Below are positions 26,420-34,199 of a stretch of DNA of 64,000 nucleotides, one piece after another. The notes under the pieces are model-generated. The model saw nothing but the letters and a program-made list of their open reading frames with translations, had not been told where the DNA came from and searched no databases. This DNA is from Kumtagia sp052180275. GTDB lineage: Bacteria > Pseudomonadota > Alphaproteobacteria > Rhizobiales > Rhizobiaceae. Numbering within the stretch: the stretch's first letter is position 1; each line of letters begins with the position of its first letter. The DNA lies in the NCBI RefSeq assembly GCF_052180275.1, contig NZ_CP197465.1:5022001-5086000 (forward strand), written 5' to 3'. The position numbers and the translations under genes were made by a program.

Positions 26420-27781
26420 TCAGATTATGAGGAAATCGGCATTGGTCAGCGACAGCCCGATCGCGACGGTCGCGAATTGGATCGCCGCGCCCGCGCCGTT
26501 GCCATCGGCGTCGTAGCTGAGGTGGCCGGTATTCGCGTCATAGATGATGCGGTCCGAGGCGTCATGCGCCGCCGTTCCGGTCCAGAATGCAGCGGCGGAC
26601 AGCGTGCCGGCCGCGCCGGCCTTGGCGAAGAAGGCATCGTCCAGCCACATCGTATCGGCGGCGGCGTTGAAGTCGGTGATGTGGTCGACATTCGACGCGG
26701 CGTTGAGCGCTGTGTTGAAGATGAAGGCGTCGCTGCCCGATCCGCCGGTCAGCGTGTCGTTGCCGTCATAACCCTTGATGAAGTCGTCGCCGGCGCCGCC
26801 ATTGACGACGTTGGCGCCCTTGTTGCCGTAGACGCTGTCGCTGAACTTCGTGCCGGTGATGTTTTCGATCGAGCTGTAAATATCGCCGGCCGCAAAACCC
26901 GTGTTGATCGCCGCATTGGCCAGGCTGGCGACGACGCCGGTCACGGCACCGGAATAGCCCACGGTGTCCGTGCCTGAGCCACCGTTCAACTGATCGGCGC
27001 CATCGCCGCCAAAGAGCGAGTCGTTGCCAGCGCCGCCATTGATGACGTCCGCCTGGCTGGAGCCGACGAGCTTGTCCACCAAGCCCGTGCCGTTGACGGT
27101 AACGGTCCTGTTTCCACCGTCCCAGCCCGCGAAGGTGACGCCCGACAGGTCGACGATGTTGCCTGCAACCACCAGCTTCTGCGCGGTGCCTTCGTCGATG
27201 GTTACATGGTCGATCTTGCCGGCGCCGATCTGGTCGCCGGTCAGCCTTGCCGACACGCCGGTCCCGTAGAAACGCAGAATCTCGACGCCCGAGATGCTCG
27301 ACGTGGAGAAGTCGTAGGTCCCCGCCTCATTGCCCATATAGATCGTGTCGATGCCGTCGCCGCCCTTCAGGGTCGATCCGGCGCCAACCTCCGACGGGGA
27401 CTGATACCGAAAAAAGTCGGTGCCGGCGCCGCCGTCCAACGTGTCGGCGCCGCCGCCGCCGGAGAAGTAATCCAACTGGCTGGTGCCGATAATCGTTTCG
27501 GCGCTGCTGGTTCCGACATAGTTGAGCGTGTTCGACGCCTTCCAATTGCTGAAGGTCCAGCCCGCGGCCGAAAAACTGCTGCCCGCCGCGAAGTGGATAT
27601 CGATCTCGCACGACTGGCCGTTGCCGTCGATGCCGAGCGAATTGGAGATATAGCCTCCGCCGAACTGGGCGCCGTCGAATATGGCATACATGTAGCCGGT
27701 CCCGCCGAATTCGAGAGCATTGACGTTGGTCACCGTTTCGCCGCGGAAGTTGTGTGACTCGGTAAGGATCAGGCTGGGCAT
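26420..27781 (-). CDS. RTX calcium-binding protein, probable type I secretion substrate
   Basis: A 453-residue glycine/aspartate-rich protein with no signal peptide. It starts MPSLILTESHNFRGETVTNV. RTX repeats occur near residue 110 (GGGGADTLDGGAGTD), 250 (GGAGNDSLFGGDGADQLNGG) and 320-345 (GGAGDDFIKGYDGNDTLTGG). It ends in the same DDRIIYDANTGHLSYDADG module and hydrophobic C-terminus as the RTX protein at 4.1-6.3 kb. These two proteins probably share an exporter located elsewhere. Between the repeat blocks are non-repetitive beta-rich segments (about 150-230) that may form the functional domain. No enzymatic motif seen. Confidence 0.85.
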   Translation of the reverse strand: MPSLILTESHNFRGETVTNVNALEFGGTGYMYAIFDGAQFGGGYISNSLGIDGNGQSCEIDIHFAAGSSFSAAGWTFSNWKASNTLNYVGTSSAETIIGTSQLDYFSGGGGADTLDGGAGTDFFRYQSPSEVGAGSTLKGGDGIDTIYMGNEAGTYDFSTSSISGVEILRFYGTGVSARLTGDQIGAGKIDHVTIDEGTAQKLVVAGNIVDLSGVTFAGWDGGNRTVTVNGTGLVDKLVGSSQADVINGGAGNDSLFGGDGADQLNGGSGTDTVGYSGAVTGVVASLANAAINTGFAAGDIYSSIENITGTKFSDSVYGNKGANVVNGGAGDDFIKGYDGNDTLTGGSGSDAFIFNTALNAASNVDHITDFNAAADTMWLDDAFFAKAGAAGTLSAAAFWTGTAAHDASDRIIYDANTGHLSYDADGNGAGAAIQFATVAIGLSLTNADFLII

Positions 27782-28185
27782 TTAGAGTCGTTCCATTTCG
27801 CTTATTTTCGATTTCTGCCGTTTTGGCAGGAAATCGGTTTCGTTTTATCGACAACCGCAAGTAGGCGCGTCATGTATCCGACCGATGCTGCGGCCGTTGT
27901 TTTACGTAACGAGAAAAAACAAGGAGCCTGGGCAACCAAGGCGAGCGATGGTCAGTCGCCGGCCGACGGCGTCTCGTCTTCGTTGACGACATCGGCCAGC
28001 GCGATGCCCGACCATCGCATCCAGTCTGTCGCCTTGTCGGCCGTATATTTCTGGATCGCGCGTGTTTCAGCCGTGACCTGCTCCCTTGAGTTGCAAGGAG
28101 CCTTGGTGAAACCTCAACTTCAGTTCAGGTCAACGCCGAATGGGAACCGGTTGCCCGATCGATCATGGCGACGGCCGAGCGGCCG
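27782..28185. other. Intergenic stretch with a SoxR-like dyad and a gene remnant
   Basis: This gap separates the RTX gene and the glycosyltransferase-like gene, both on the minus strand. It includes a hairpin in the RTX leader (27811-27834, ATTTCTGCC / GGCAGGAAAT). A minus-strand reading from about 28105 to 27958 ends ALADVVNEDETPSAGD but has no good start. A SoxR-like operator dyad sits at 28111-28130. The reading may be the tail of a broken gene; no intact gene is supported. Confidence 0.4.
28111..28130 (-). promoter_or_regulatory. SoxR/MerR-type operator-like dyad
   Basis: ACCTCAA-cttcag-TTCAGGT matches the SoxR box architecture (ACCTCAA, six bases, TTGAGGT) with one mismatch. On the minus strand TTGACC overlaps its edge as the -35 does in SoxR-controlled promoters. 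The expected -10 at 19 bases (CACCAA) is poor. No soxR or MerR gene is adjacent. Possibly a relic. Confidence 0.45.
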
Positions 28186-28695
28186 TCAGCGTTGCGGCTC
28201 CGCCACCCTGATCTCCGCGTCCAGCCGGCGCGAGGCGAGCCCGCGCGCGATCGCCTCGGCGCTTTGCGCCGACTTCGCGAGCGCGGCGGCTTGGCCCTTG
28301 CGGATGACAAGCCCCTCGGCAAGCGCGTTAGGGGCCGAGAACAGGCGCGAAAAAAACGGCTTGCGGTCGGCGCGGCTGCGCGAGAAGCGGGCCGGCATCG
28401 ACAGTTTTCCGACATGGCCGACGACCGCCTCGGTCCAGCCGTCGACCAGGCGCGCGCCGGGCTCCAGCATCAGCAACCACTCGCCCTTGGCCTGCCGGAT
28501 GCCCGCCGCGACGCCGCCTTCCGCCACATAGTGGCAGCCGGCATGCTCGGCGACGCGATGGGTCTGGTCGGTCGAGCCACGGTCGCAGACGATCACGTCG
28601 CGCACGATGCCCTCCACCGCCGCGCCGACCAGCGAGGCCAGGGTGCGGGCCAACGCTTCCTCGTGGTTCTTCGTCTCGATCAGCACGGTGAGCAT
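28186..28695 (-). CDS. Glycosyltransferase family 2-like protein
   Basis: A 169-residue protein with the N-terminal GT-A nucleotide-binding part of family 2 glycosyltransferases: MLTVLIETKNHEEALARTLA, DVIVCDRGSTDQTHRVAEHA (DRGS in place of the usual DDGS), GIRQAKGEWLLMLEPGARLV (MLEPG in place of the DxD motif). The replaced DxD aspartates suggest loss of metal-dependent sugar transfer, so it may be a non-canonical or inactive member. It is short for the family. It is divergent from the radical SAM gene. Confidence 0.7.
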   Translation of the reverse strand: MLTVLIETKNHEEALARTLASLVGAAVEGIVRDVIVCDRGSTDQTHRVAEHAGCHYVAEGGVAAGIRQAKGEWLLMLEPGARLVDGWTEAVVGHVGKLSMPARFSRSRADRKPFFSRLFSAPNALAEGLVIRKGQAAALAKSAQSAEAIARGLASRRLDAEIRVAEPQR

Positions 28696-28821
28696 CTGTT
28701 AGCCGAATAGCGGATCGCGCCGGCAAAGGCCAGTATCGCGGCGCAACACGGCGTTTTCCCTGGCGTTGACAGGTTCCCGGAGACCGCGCCATCGACGCGA
28801 GGGCGCCTCCGTGGAGAGAAA

Positions 28822-28836
28822 GTTCTTGCTTTGTTC
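28822..28836 (+). promoter_or_regulatory. Candidate LexA (SOS) box, GTTC-N7-GTTC
   Basis: GTTCTTGCTTTGTTC is an exact match to the alphaproteobacterial LexA site GTTC-N7-GTTC. It ends 25 bases before the ATG of the radical SAM gene, a normal operator position. A second overlapping dyad TTGTTC-cattc-GAACAA follows (28831-28847). No other strong promoter was seen in the gap, so LexA control is likely if the site is real. Confidence 0.6.
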
Positions 28837-28861
28837 CATTCGAACAAATAGGAATAGTTTC

Positions 28862-30067
28862 ATGAACACCGCGATTCGCCATAGCTCCGACACCCCTTGG
28901 AACCGCGCCAAGATGGAACACATCGTGCGAGCCGACATTGCCGCCTTTGGAAGCGGCAGGTCGGACATGGCCAATGCGATGATCGAGGAAAGCGGCGTAC
29001 GGATCGGCGAGGACCGCCGGCGCGGCCGCGCTGCGGGGGTCAATCCTTCCGGCCGTTTCGAGCCCGTCAGCCGCCATGTCTTCGACGACGGATGGAACTC
29101 GCTGGAGGAGCTTCCGCCTTTCAAGACGGAGGTGCAGGTCGAAAGGCCGCGTACCATCATCACCCGCAATAATTCACCGGACATCTCCTTCGACCGGTCG
29201 ATCAATCCCTATCGCGGCTGCGAGCATGGCTGCGTCTACTGCTTCGCCCGGCCGACCCACAGCTATATGGGCCTGTCGCCCGGTCTGGATTTCGAATCGA
29301 AGCTCTTCGCCAAGCCGGATGCGGCAAAACTGCTGGAAAAGGAGCTTTCCAAGGAAGGCTACCAGCCGCGTACCATCGCCATCGGCACCAATACCGATCC
29401 CTACCAGCCGATCGAGAAGAAATACCGCATCATGCGGGAGATCCTCGAAGTGCTGGAAGCATTCGGCCACCCCGTCGGCATCGTGACCAAGTCGGCGCTG
29501 GTGACGCGCGACATCGACATTCTTGCGCGCATGGCGGAAAGGGGCCTCGCCAAGGTGGCGCTGTCGGTGACCAGCCTCGACCGCATGCTGGCGCGCACCA
29601 TGGAGCCGCGCGCCTCGACGCCGACCAAGCGGCTGGAAGCGCTGCGCATGCTGAGCGACGCCGGCATCCCGGCCTCGGTCATGGTGGCGCCGATCATTCC
29701 CGGCCTCAACGACCACGAGGTCGAGCGCATCCTCGATTCGGCGGCGAACGCCGGCGCGCGCGAGGCGGGCTACGTCATCCTGCGGCTGCCGCTGGAAGTC
29801 AGCCCGATCTTCAAGGACTGGCTGCTGCGCCACTATCCCGACCGCTACCGCCATGTGATGTCGTTGATCCGCTCGATGCGCGACGGCAAGGATTACGATT
29901 CGGAATGGGGAAAACGCATGAAAGGCTCCGGCCCCTACGCCTGGCAGATCGGCCGCCGCTTCGAGATCGCCGCCAAGAAACTCGGCCTCAACCAGGAGCG
30001 GAGGCGGTTGCGGACGGATCTGTTCAAGGGCACGGAAAAGAAGGTGGAGCAGTTGATGCTTTTGTAG
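28862..30067 (+). CDS. PA0069-family radical SAM protein (SplB-like)
   Basis: A 401-residue radical SAM protein of the family named PA0069, in the COG of spore photoproduct lyase-like DNA repair enzymes. The iron-sulfur motif is RGCEHGCVYCFARPTHSYMG (CxxxCxxC), with further conserved segments AIGTNTDPYQPIEKKYRIMR and MVAPIIPGLNDHEVERILDS. The ATG at 28862 has AGGAA seven bases upstream; many homologues begin at the internal MANAMIEESG (28967), so the first 35 residues are uncertain. A SOS-box-like site lies just upstream. The TAG stop is the first TAG of the following tandem repeat array. Confidence 0.88.
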   Translation: MNTAIRHSSDTPWNRAKMEHIVRADIAAFGSGRSDMANAMIEESGVRIGEDRRRGRAAGVNPSGRFEPVSRHVFDDGWNSLEELPPFKTEVQVERPRTIITRNNSPDISFDRSINPYRGCEHGCVYCFARPTHSYMGLSPGLDFESKLFAKPDAAKLLEKELSKEGYQPRTIAIGTNTDPYQPIEKKYRIMREILEVLEAFGHPVGIVTKSALVTRDIDILARMAERGLAKVALSVTSLDRMLARTMEPRASTPTKRLEALRMLSDAGIPASVMVAPIIPGLNDHEVERILDSAANAGAREAGYVILRLPLEVSPIFKDWLLRHYPDRYRHVMSLIRSMRDGKDYDSEWGKRMKGSGPYAWQIGRRFEIAAKKLGLNQERRRLRTDLFKGTEKKVEQLMLL

Positions 30068-30147
30068 GGCAGTAGGGCAGTAGGGCAGTAGGGCAGTAGG
30101 GCAGTAGGGCAGTAGGGCAGTAGGGCAGTAGGGCAGTAGGGCAGTAG
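30064..30147. repeat. Tandem array of 8-base unit GTAGGGCA (about 10.5 copies)
   Basis: An uninterrupted, essentially perfect array of GTAGGGCA / GGGCAGTA. Its first TAG is the stop codon of the radical SAM gene. Together with the inverted array at 30237-30362 it could form a stem of over 80 base pairs with a loop of about 90 bases. Confidence 0.95.
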
Positions 30148-30236
30148 AAAGGGAGCGCGACCTTTCCAGACGGTCAACAGAAGTTGCGGCGCCTTCGCCT
30201 CTACACGAATTTCAATGCGAATGCCGGGAGCGGCTA

Positions 30237-30362
30237 GCCCTACTGCCCTACTGCCCTACTGCCCTACTGCCCTACTGCCCTACTGCCCTACTGCCCTACT
30301 GCCCTACTGCCCTACTGCCCTACTGCCCTACTGCCCTACTGCCCTACTGCCCTACTGCCTAC
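30237..30362. repeat. Inverted tandem array of GCCCTACT (about 15.7 copies)
   Basis: Reverse-complement counterpart of the array at 30064-30147, nearly perfect over 126 bases, ending 108 bases before rnhB. The 89-base spacer between the arrays (30148-30236) has no gene. No protein is supported from the region. Confidence 0.95.
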
Positions 30363-30469
30363 TTCCTGTCCCCCGGGCCGCCCCAGCCCGGCGGCGCCTT
30401 CCCCGCCCCCGCCCCGATGGCCGGGAAGGCCTTGCGGAGAATCGGAGCGGATGCGAGTCTCGCCGCATC

Positions 30470-31156
30470 ATGGCTCGCCCGTCTTCCGATTCTCCGCCCC
30501 TCTTCGATCTGGCGTTCAAGCCGGATTTTTCCTTCGAGCGAAAGGCGATGAAGCGTGGCCTGTGGCCGCTGGCCGGTCTCGACGAGGCCGGCCGCGGCCC
30601 GCTGGCGGGTCCGGTCGTGGCGGCGGCGGTGATCCTCGACCCCCACCGCATCCCCAACGGCCTCGACGATTCGAAGCGGCTCTCGGCGCAGGCACGCGAA
30701 GACCTGTTCGCCATAATTCTCGGCTCGGCGATCGGCGTCTCGGTCGCCTCGGTCAGCGCGACAGGCATCGACCGCATCAACATTTTGCGCGCCAGCCTCG
30801 AAGCGATGCGGCGGGCGGCATGCGGCCTGCATGTGAAACCGCTGCACGCGCTGGTCGACGGCCGCGACGTGCCGCCGGGGCTCCACTGCAGCGCCGAGGC
30901 ACTGGTCAAGGGCGACCAGCGCTCGCAGTCCATCGCCGCCGCCTCGATCGTCGCCAAGGTGATGCGCGACCGGATGATGGAGAATTGCGGGCGCGTGCAC
31001 GCCCATTACGGTTTTGAAAGCCACATGGGCTACGCCACGGTTCGCCACCGCACCGCCATCGGCGCCCATGGCGCCCTGCCCCGCATCCACCGCGTCACGT
31101 TTGCGCCGTTCCGGGTGGAAGCGGAGACGACGGTGGAAGTGCTGATCGAGGCGTGA
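30470..31156 (+). CDS. rnhB: Ribonuclease HII
   Basis: A 228-residue RNase HII that cuts RNA in RNA-DNA hybrids, including single ribonucleotides in DNA. Catalytic region: GLDEAGRGPLAGPVVAAAVI (first Asp-Glu pair), DDSKRLSAQAR, HALVDGRDVP (Asp) and SIAAASIVAKVMRDRMM. The ATG at 30470 (residues MARPSSDSPPLF) follows several GGAG-like purine runs; upstream in-frame reading enters the tandem repeat and was rejected. It is convergent with the ATP synthase operon and shares the bidirectional terminator at 31247-31273. Confidence 0.95.
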   Translation: MARPSSDSPPLFDLAFKPDFSFERKAMKRGLWPLAGLDEAGRGPLAGPVVAAAVILDPHRIPNGLDDSKRLSAQAREDLFAIILGSAIGVSVASVSATGIDRINILRASLEAMRRAACGLHVKPLHALVDGRDVPPGLHCSAEALVKGDQRSQSIAAASIVAKVMRDRMMENCGRVHAHYGFESHMGYATVRHRTAIGAHGALPRIHRVTFAPFRVEAETTVEVLIEA

Positions 31157-31246
31157 TCGGGCCAGCTTGTCCGATTTGGCCTGTCATCCCGCCAAGAAGG
31201 CGGACAACTGCCGAAGGCGAAATCTGTGCGACTGCTGCGGAATCAA

Positions 31247-31273
31247 AAAAGCCGCCGGAGTGCGGCGGCTTTT
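31247..31273. terminator. Bidirectional intrinsic terminator (rnhB / atp operon)
   Basis: AAAAGCCGCCG-gagtg-CGGCGGCTTTT: an eleven-base perfect stem with five-base loop, A-rich on the left and T-rich on the right, between the convergent ends of rnhB and the F0 operon. Confidence 0.9.
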
Positions 31274-31297
31274 CGAAACTTTTGGAAATCAAGCCTG

Positions 31298-31777
31298 TCA
31301 GTTCAGGCGGGTCTTCAGTTCATTCAGCGAGGACTTGAACAGCTCGCCGCCGACCTTGGCGTCGACCTTGCCGGCAAGCACGGTGCGGGCCGCTTCGATG
31401 GCGATGTCGACGGCCTTGGAGCGGACCTCGTTGACGGCGTCGCGCTCGGCCTGGCCGATCTTCTGCTCGGCCAATGCGGCGCGGCGCGCCACATAGTCCT
31501 CGGTCTTCTGCTTGGCTTCGGCGACCAGCTGGCTGGCCTCGCGCTTGGCGTGCTCGACGATGTCGGCCGCGTCCTTCTCGGCTTCCTTGCGCTTGCGCTG
31601 GTATTCGGCCAGCAGCTGCTGCGCCTCCTCGCGCAGGCGGCGGGCTTCTTCCAGCTCGGCCTTGATCTTGACGGCGCGGGAGTCCAGCGACTTGCCGATG
31701 GTGCCCGGCACCTTCATGTAGAAGACGATGGCGAGGAAAATGACGAGGGCGATGAAAGCCCAGAATGTGGCATCCAT
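31298..31777 (-). CDS. atpF: F0F1 ATP synthase subunit b
   Basis: A 159-residue stator subunit with one N-terminal membrane helix (FWAFIALVIFLAIVFYMKVP) and a long charged coiled coil (residues about 35-140) reaching to F1. Start ATG at 31777. It is last in the operon atpI-B-E-b'-b, ten bases after subunit b'. The presence of distinct b and b' genes is normal in alphaproteobacteria and cyanobacteria. The F1 genes are not in this window. Confidence 0.94.
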   Translation of the reverse strand: MDATFWAFIALVIFLAIVFYMKVPGTIGKSLDSRAVKIKAELEEARRLREEAQQLLAEYQRKRKEAEKDAADIVEHAKREASQLVAEAKQKTEDYVARRAALAEQKIGQAERDAVNEVRSKAVDIAIEAARTVLAGKVDAKVGGELFKSSLNELKTRLN

Positions 31778-31787
31778 GGTCGCCTCC

Positions 31788-32411
31788 TCAGCCCGCTGCC
31801 TTGACCGCAGCGGAAACACTTGCCTTGTCGACGGTGCCGCCGACCAGCTCGCGCACGATCTCCGTCGCCGTGTCCTCGGCAATGCCGCCGACTTCGCCCA
31901 TGGCCTTGGCCTTGATCGAAGCGATGTTCGCCTCGGCCGCCTCGAGCTTCTGCTCAAGCTCGGCCTCAACGCGCTTGCGCTCGGCATCCGCATCGGCGCG
32001 GGCGCCGTCGCGGGCCTTCTGGCCGATCGCGTTGGCGTTGGCCTTGGCTTCCGCCAGTTCCTGTTCGTAGGCAGCAACCGCGGCGTCGGCCTCGCCCTTC
32101 ATACGCGCGGCCTGCTCAAGATCCTGGGCGATACGGTCGCTGCGGACTTCGAGGATGCCACCGATGCGCGGCAGGACGACCTTCTTCAGGAACAGGTAGA
32201 ACAGACCGAAGGTGATCGCCAGCCAGAGGATCTGGGAAGGGAAATGCGTCGGGTCGAACGGTGGGAACGCCCCGCCGCCGTGCTCGGCGCCTGCCTCTGT
32301 ATGGCCTTCGAGACCCGGATGGGCTTCGCCCTCGGGATGCGCCTCGCCTTCCGGGTGCGCGCCGCCTGCCGCCGGAGCGGCCTCCTGAGCGTAGCCAGGT
32401 GTCACAAACAT
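31788..32411 (-). CDS. F0F1 ATP synthase subunit b'
   Basis: A 207-residue second stator subunit. The N-terminal 50 residues are unusual: repeats of histidine, glutamate, glycine (HPEGEAHPEGEAHPG, then EHGGGAFPPFDPTHFPSQI). Next comes a membrane helix (ILWLAITFGLFYLFLKKVVL) and a coiled coil. The His/Glu-rich leader might sense protons or bind metals, but that is speculation. It lies between atpE and the b subunit gene. Named atpF2 or atpG in various rhizobial annotations. Confidence 0.92.
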   Translation of the reverse strand: MFVTPGYAQEAAPAAGGAHPEGEAHPEGEAHPGLEGHTEAGAEHGGGAFPPFDPTHFPSQILWLAITFGLFYLFLKKVVLPRIGGILEVRSDRIAQDLEQAARMKGEADAAVAAYEQELAEAKANANAIGQKARDGARADADAERKRVEAELEQKLEAAEANIASIKAKAMGEVGGIAEDTATEIVRELVGGTVDKASVSAAVKAAG

Positions 32412-32471
32412 CTTCGTCCCCTGTCAGGAACCGGCCGCGGCATGCGGCCGGCAACATCTACCCGATGGATA

Positions 32472-32696
32472 TCAGGTGAACAGCAGGAGAAGGGCGACGA
32501 GCAGCGAGAAGATGCCCAGCGCTTCCGTCACGGCGAAGCCGAAAATCAGGCGGCCGAACTGGCCGTCGGCAGCCGACGGATTGCGCAGGGCGCCCGCCAG
32601 GTAGTTGCCGAAAATGGTGCCGAGGCCGATACCGGCGCCGCCCATGCCGAGGCAGGCAATGCCTGCGCCGATCGCCTTTGCTGCATCTACTTCCAT
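32472..32696 (-). CDS. atpE: F0F1 ATP synthase subunit c
   Basis: A 74-residue proteolipid of the rotor ring: two membrane helices with a polar loop containing RNPS. The proton-carrying carboxylate is a Glu in the second helix (FGFAVTEALGIFSLLVALLL). The sequence ends LLLLFT. Proton rather than sodium specificity is expected from the absence of the Q/ES(T) sodium motif, but not proven. Confidence 0.96.
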   Translation of the reverse strand: MEVDAAKAIGAGIACLGMGGAGIGLGTIFGNYLAGALRNPSAADGQFGRLIFGFAVTEALGIFSLLVALLLLFT

Positions 32697-32768
32697 ATCA
32701 AGCTCCTTAGTGGATCGAAATCCGGTTGAAATTCACGTGGGCCGCGGCAGCGCGCCGCCGCACCGTTC

Positions 32769-33518
32769 TCAGTGTCCGGGGTGCAGCGCGTCGTTCAAAT
32801 ACATGCAGGTCAGCACCGCGAAGACGTAGGCCTGGAGGAAAGCCACCAGGAACTCCAGCGCCGTGATGGCGACCGTCATGGCCAGCGGCAGGATCGCACC
32901 AGCGACGCCGACGGCGCCAAGCGCGCTCAGCGACGTCACGAAACCGGCGAACACTTTCAGCGTGATGTGGCCGGCAAGCATGTTGGCGAACAGACGGACG
33001 GAGAGGCTGATCGGCCGCGACAGGAACGAGATCACCTCGATCAGCACGACCAACGGCACCAGGATGCCCGGCACGCCCTGCGGCACGAACAGTTTCAGAA
33101 ACCCGAAGCCGTGCTTCATGAAGCCGTAGACGACCACGGTGCCGATGACCAGCAGCGCCAGCATGAAGGTGACGATGATGTGGCTGGTGACGGTGAAGAA
33201 ATATGGGAACAGGCCGATCAGGTTGGCGACCAGCACGAACATGAACAGCGAAAACACCATCGGGAAGAACTTCATCCCGTGCGAACCGGCGGCGTCGCGC
33301 AGCATGTTGGCGACGAATTCGTAGGACATCTCCGACAGCGACTGCATCCGGGTGGGGATCAGGCCGCGGCTCGACGTCGTGAGGTAGAGGAACGCGCCGC
33401 TGGCGGCGACCGTCGCCAGCATGAACAGCGACGAGTTGGTGAAGGAAAAATCCATGCCGCCGATCTCGATCGGAATCAGCTTCGCGATCTGGAACTGGTG
33501 GATCGGATCGTTGGCCAT
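32769..33518 (-). CDS. atpB: F0F1 ATP synthase subunit a
   Basis: A 249-residue membrane subunit forming the proton half-channels against the c ring. The essential Arg is in the fourth conserved helix, RPISLSVRLFANMLAGHITLK (Arg of SVRLFANM). Starts MANDPIHQFQIAKLIPIEIG with a GAGGGGGG ribosome site. The gene precedes atpE by 72 bases in the same direction. Confidence 0.96.
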   Translation of the reverse strand: MANDPIHQFQIAKLIPIEIGGMDFSFTNSSLFMLATVAASGAFLYLTTSSRGLIPTRMQSLSEMSYEFVANMLRDAAGSHGMKFFPMVFSLFMFVLVANLIGLFPYFFTVTSHIIVTFMLALLVIGTVVVYGFMKHGFGFLKLFVPQGVPGILVPLVVLIEVISFLSRPISLSVRLFANMLAGHITLKVFAGFVTSLSALGAVGVAGAILPLAMTVAITALEFLVAFLQAYVFAVLTCMYLNDALHPGH

Positions 33519-33557
33519 TCGGCCCCCCTCGTTCGCGGCGCGACGCGCCAGTCAATC

Positions 33558-34025
33558 TCAATTCCTGTCGCCGTCCTCCGGGCGCTTCTGCACCCTGATG
33601 CCGGCGTCGGCAACCATTCCGGCGGAGCGCATCACATTGAGGACGCCAGCTCCAAACCCAAGCAGCAGGAGCACGATCAGCCCCCAGGGCGATGTTCCCG
33701 CCAACCGGTCGAGCAGCCAACCAAGACCGGCCCCGACAGCCACTCCAGCGATGAATTCGCTCGACAGCTTCAGCGCCTGTCCGTAGCCGGCAACGATAGA
33801 CTGCCTGGCTTTGCCCTCCCCGCCGCCCTCGCCGTGGCCCTTCGCCGCCAGCGATGCTTCGAGTTTCTGCCTGCGGCGCTCCAGCTCGTCGTCCGCAGCG
33901 CCCTGCCGACCGCCGTTTCCGGACCCGGTTTTTCCGGCTTCGCCTGGCAATTTTCCGCCAGCCACCGCAACCCCCTCGCCCGGATGCGACCAATCGTCGA
34001 TCCGCTTCAAAGTCGCCGGCAACAT
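33558..34025 (-). CDS. atpI: ATP synthase assembly protein I (AtpI/AtpZ-like)
   Basis: A 155-residue protein with two C-terminal membrane helices (FIAGVAVGAGLGWLLDRLAG and WGLIVLLLLGFGAGVLNVMR) and a long hydrophilic, basic N-terminal region (ELERRRQKLEASLAAKGHGE). AtpI helps assemble the c ring. The start at 34025 (MLPATLKRIDDW) has GGGGGAGG eleven bases upstream; a TTG at 34049 is the longest option. First gene of the F0 operon; a promoter should lie in 34050-34199, but no certain one was recognised. Confidence 0.85.
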   Translation of the reverse strand: MLPATLKRIDDWSHPGEGVAVAGGKLPGEAGKTGSGNGGRQGAADDELERRRQKLEASLAAKGHGEGGGEGKARQSIVAGYGQALKLSSEFIAGVAVGAGLGWLLDRLAGTSPWGLIVLLLLGFGAGVLNVMRSAGMVADAGIRVQKRPEDGDRN

Positions 34026-34199
34026 AGTTAGAGGGCCCTCCCCCGTCAAGCCACGTAGCGGCTCGGCAGAAGATGTATTTTCTATTGATAAATCAATATC
34101 TTATCGAAGTGCGACATACTGACCCGCAGTTTGCGCGGCCCGACTCGGCGTCACGCCGCGGCACAGCCGTCCGCCGGAGCCCCCCAAGAGGCCGGTTAG

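Noticed and set aside
27872..28531. A 219-residue plus-strand ORF spanning the gap before the glycosyltransferase-like gene
   Set aside because: Most of its length is antisense to the glycosyltransferase frame, it has no ribosome site, and the composition is low-complexity Ser/Arg/Ala.
30064..30362. CRISPR array
   Set aside because: Contiguous 8-base units without unique spacers and in two opposed arms.
30215..30470. N-terminal extension of RNase HII through the tandem repeat
   Set aside because: The extended reading is repeated PTALLPYC text coming from the 8-base array; normal RNase HII length and the ATG at 30470 argue against it.
34084..34097. TTGAT-aa-ATCAA palindrome upstream of the ATP synthase operon, resembling an FNR/FixK box
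   Set aside because: FNR/FixK sites need four bases between TTGAT and ATCAA; here there are two, so the half-sites are out of phase for such a dimer.
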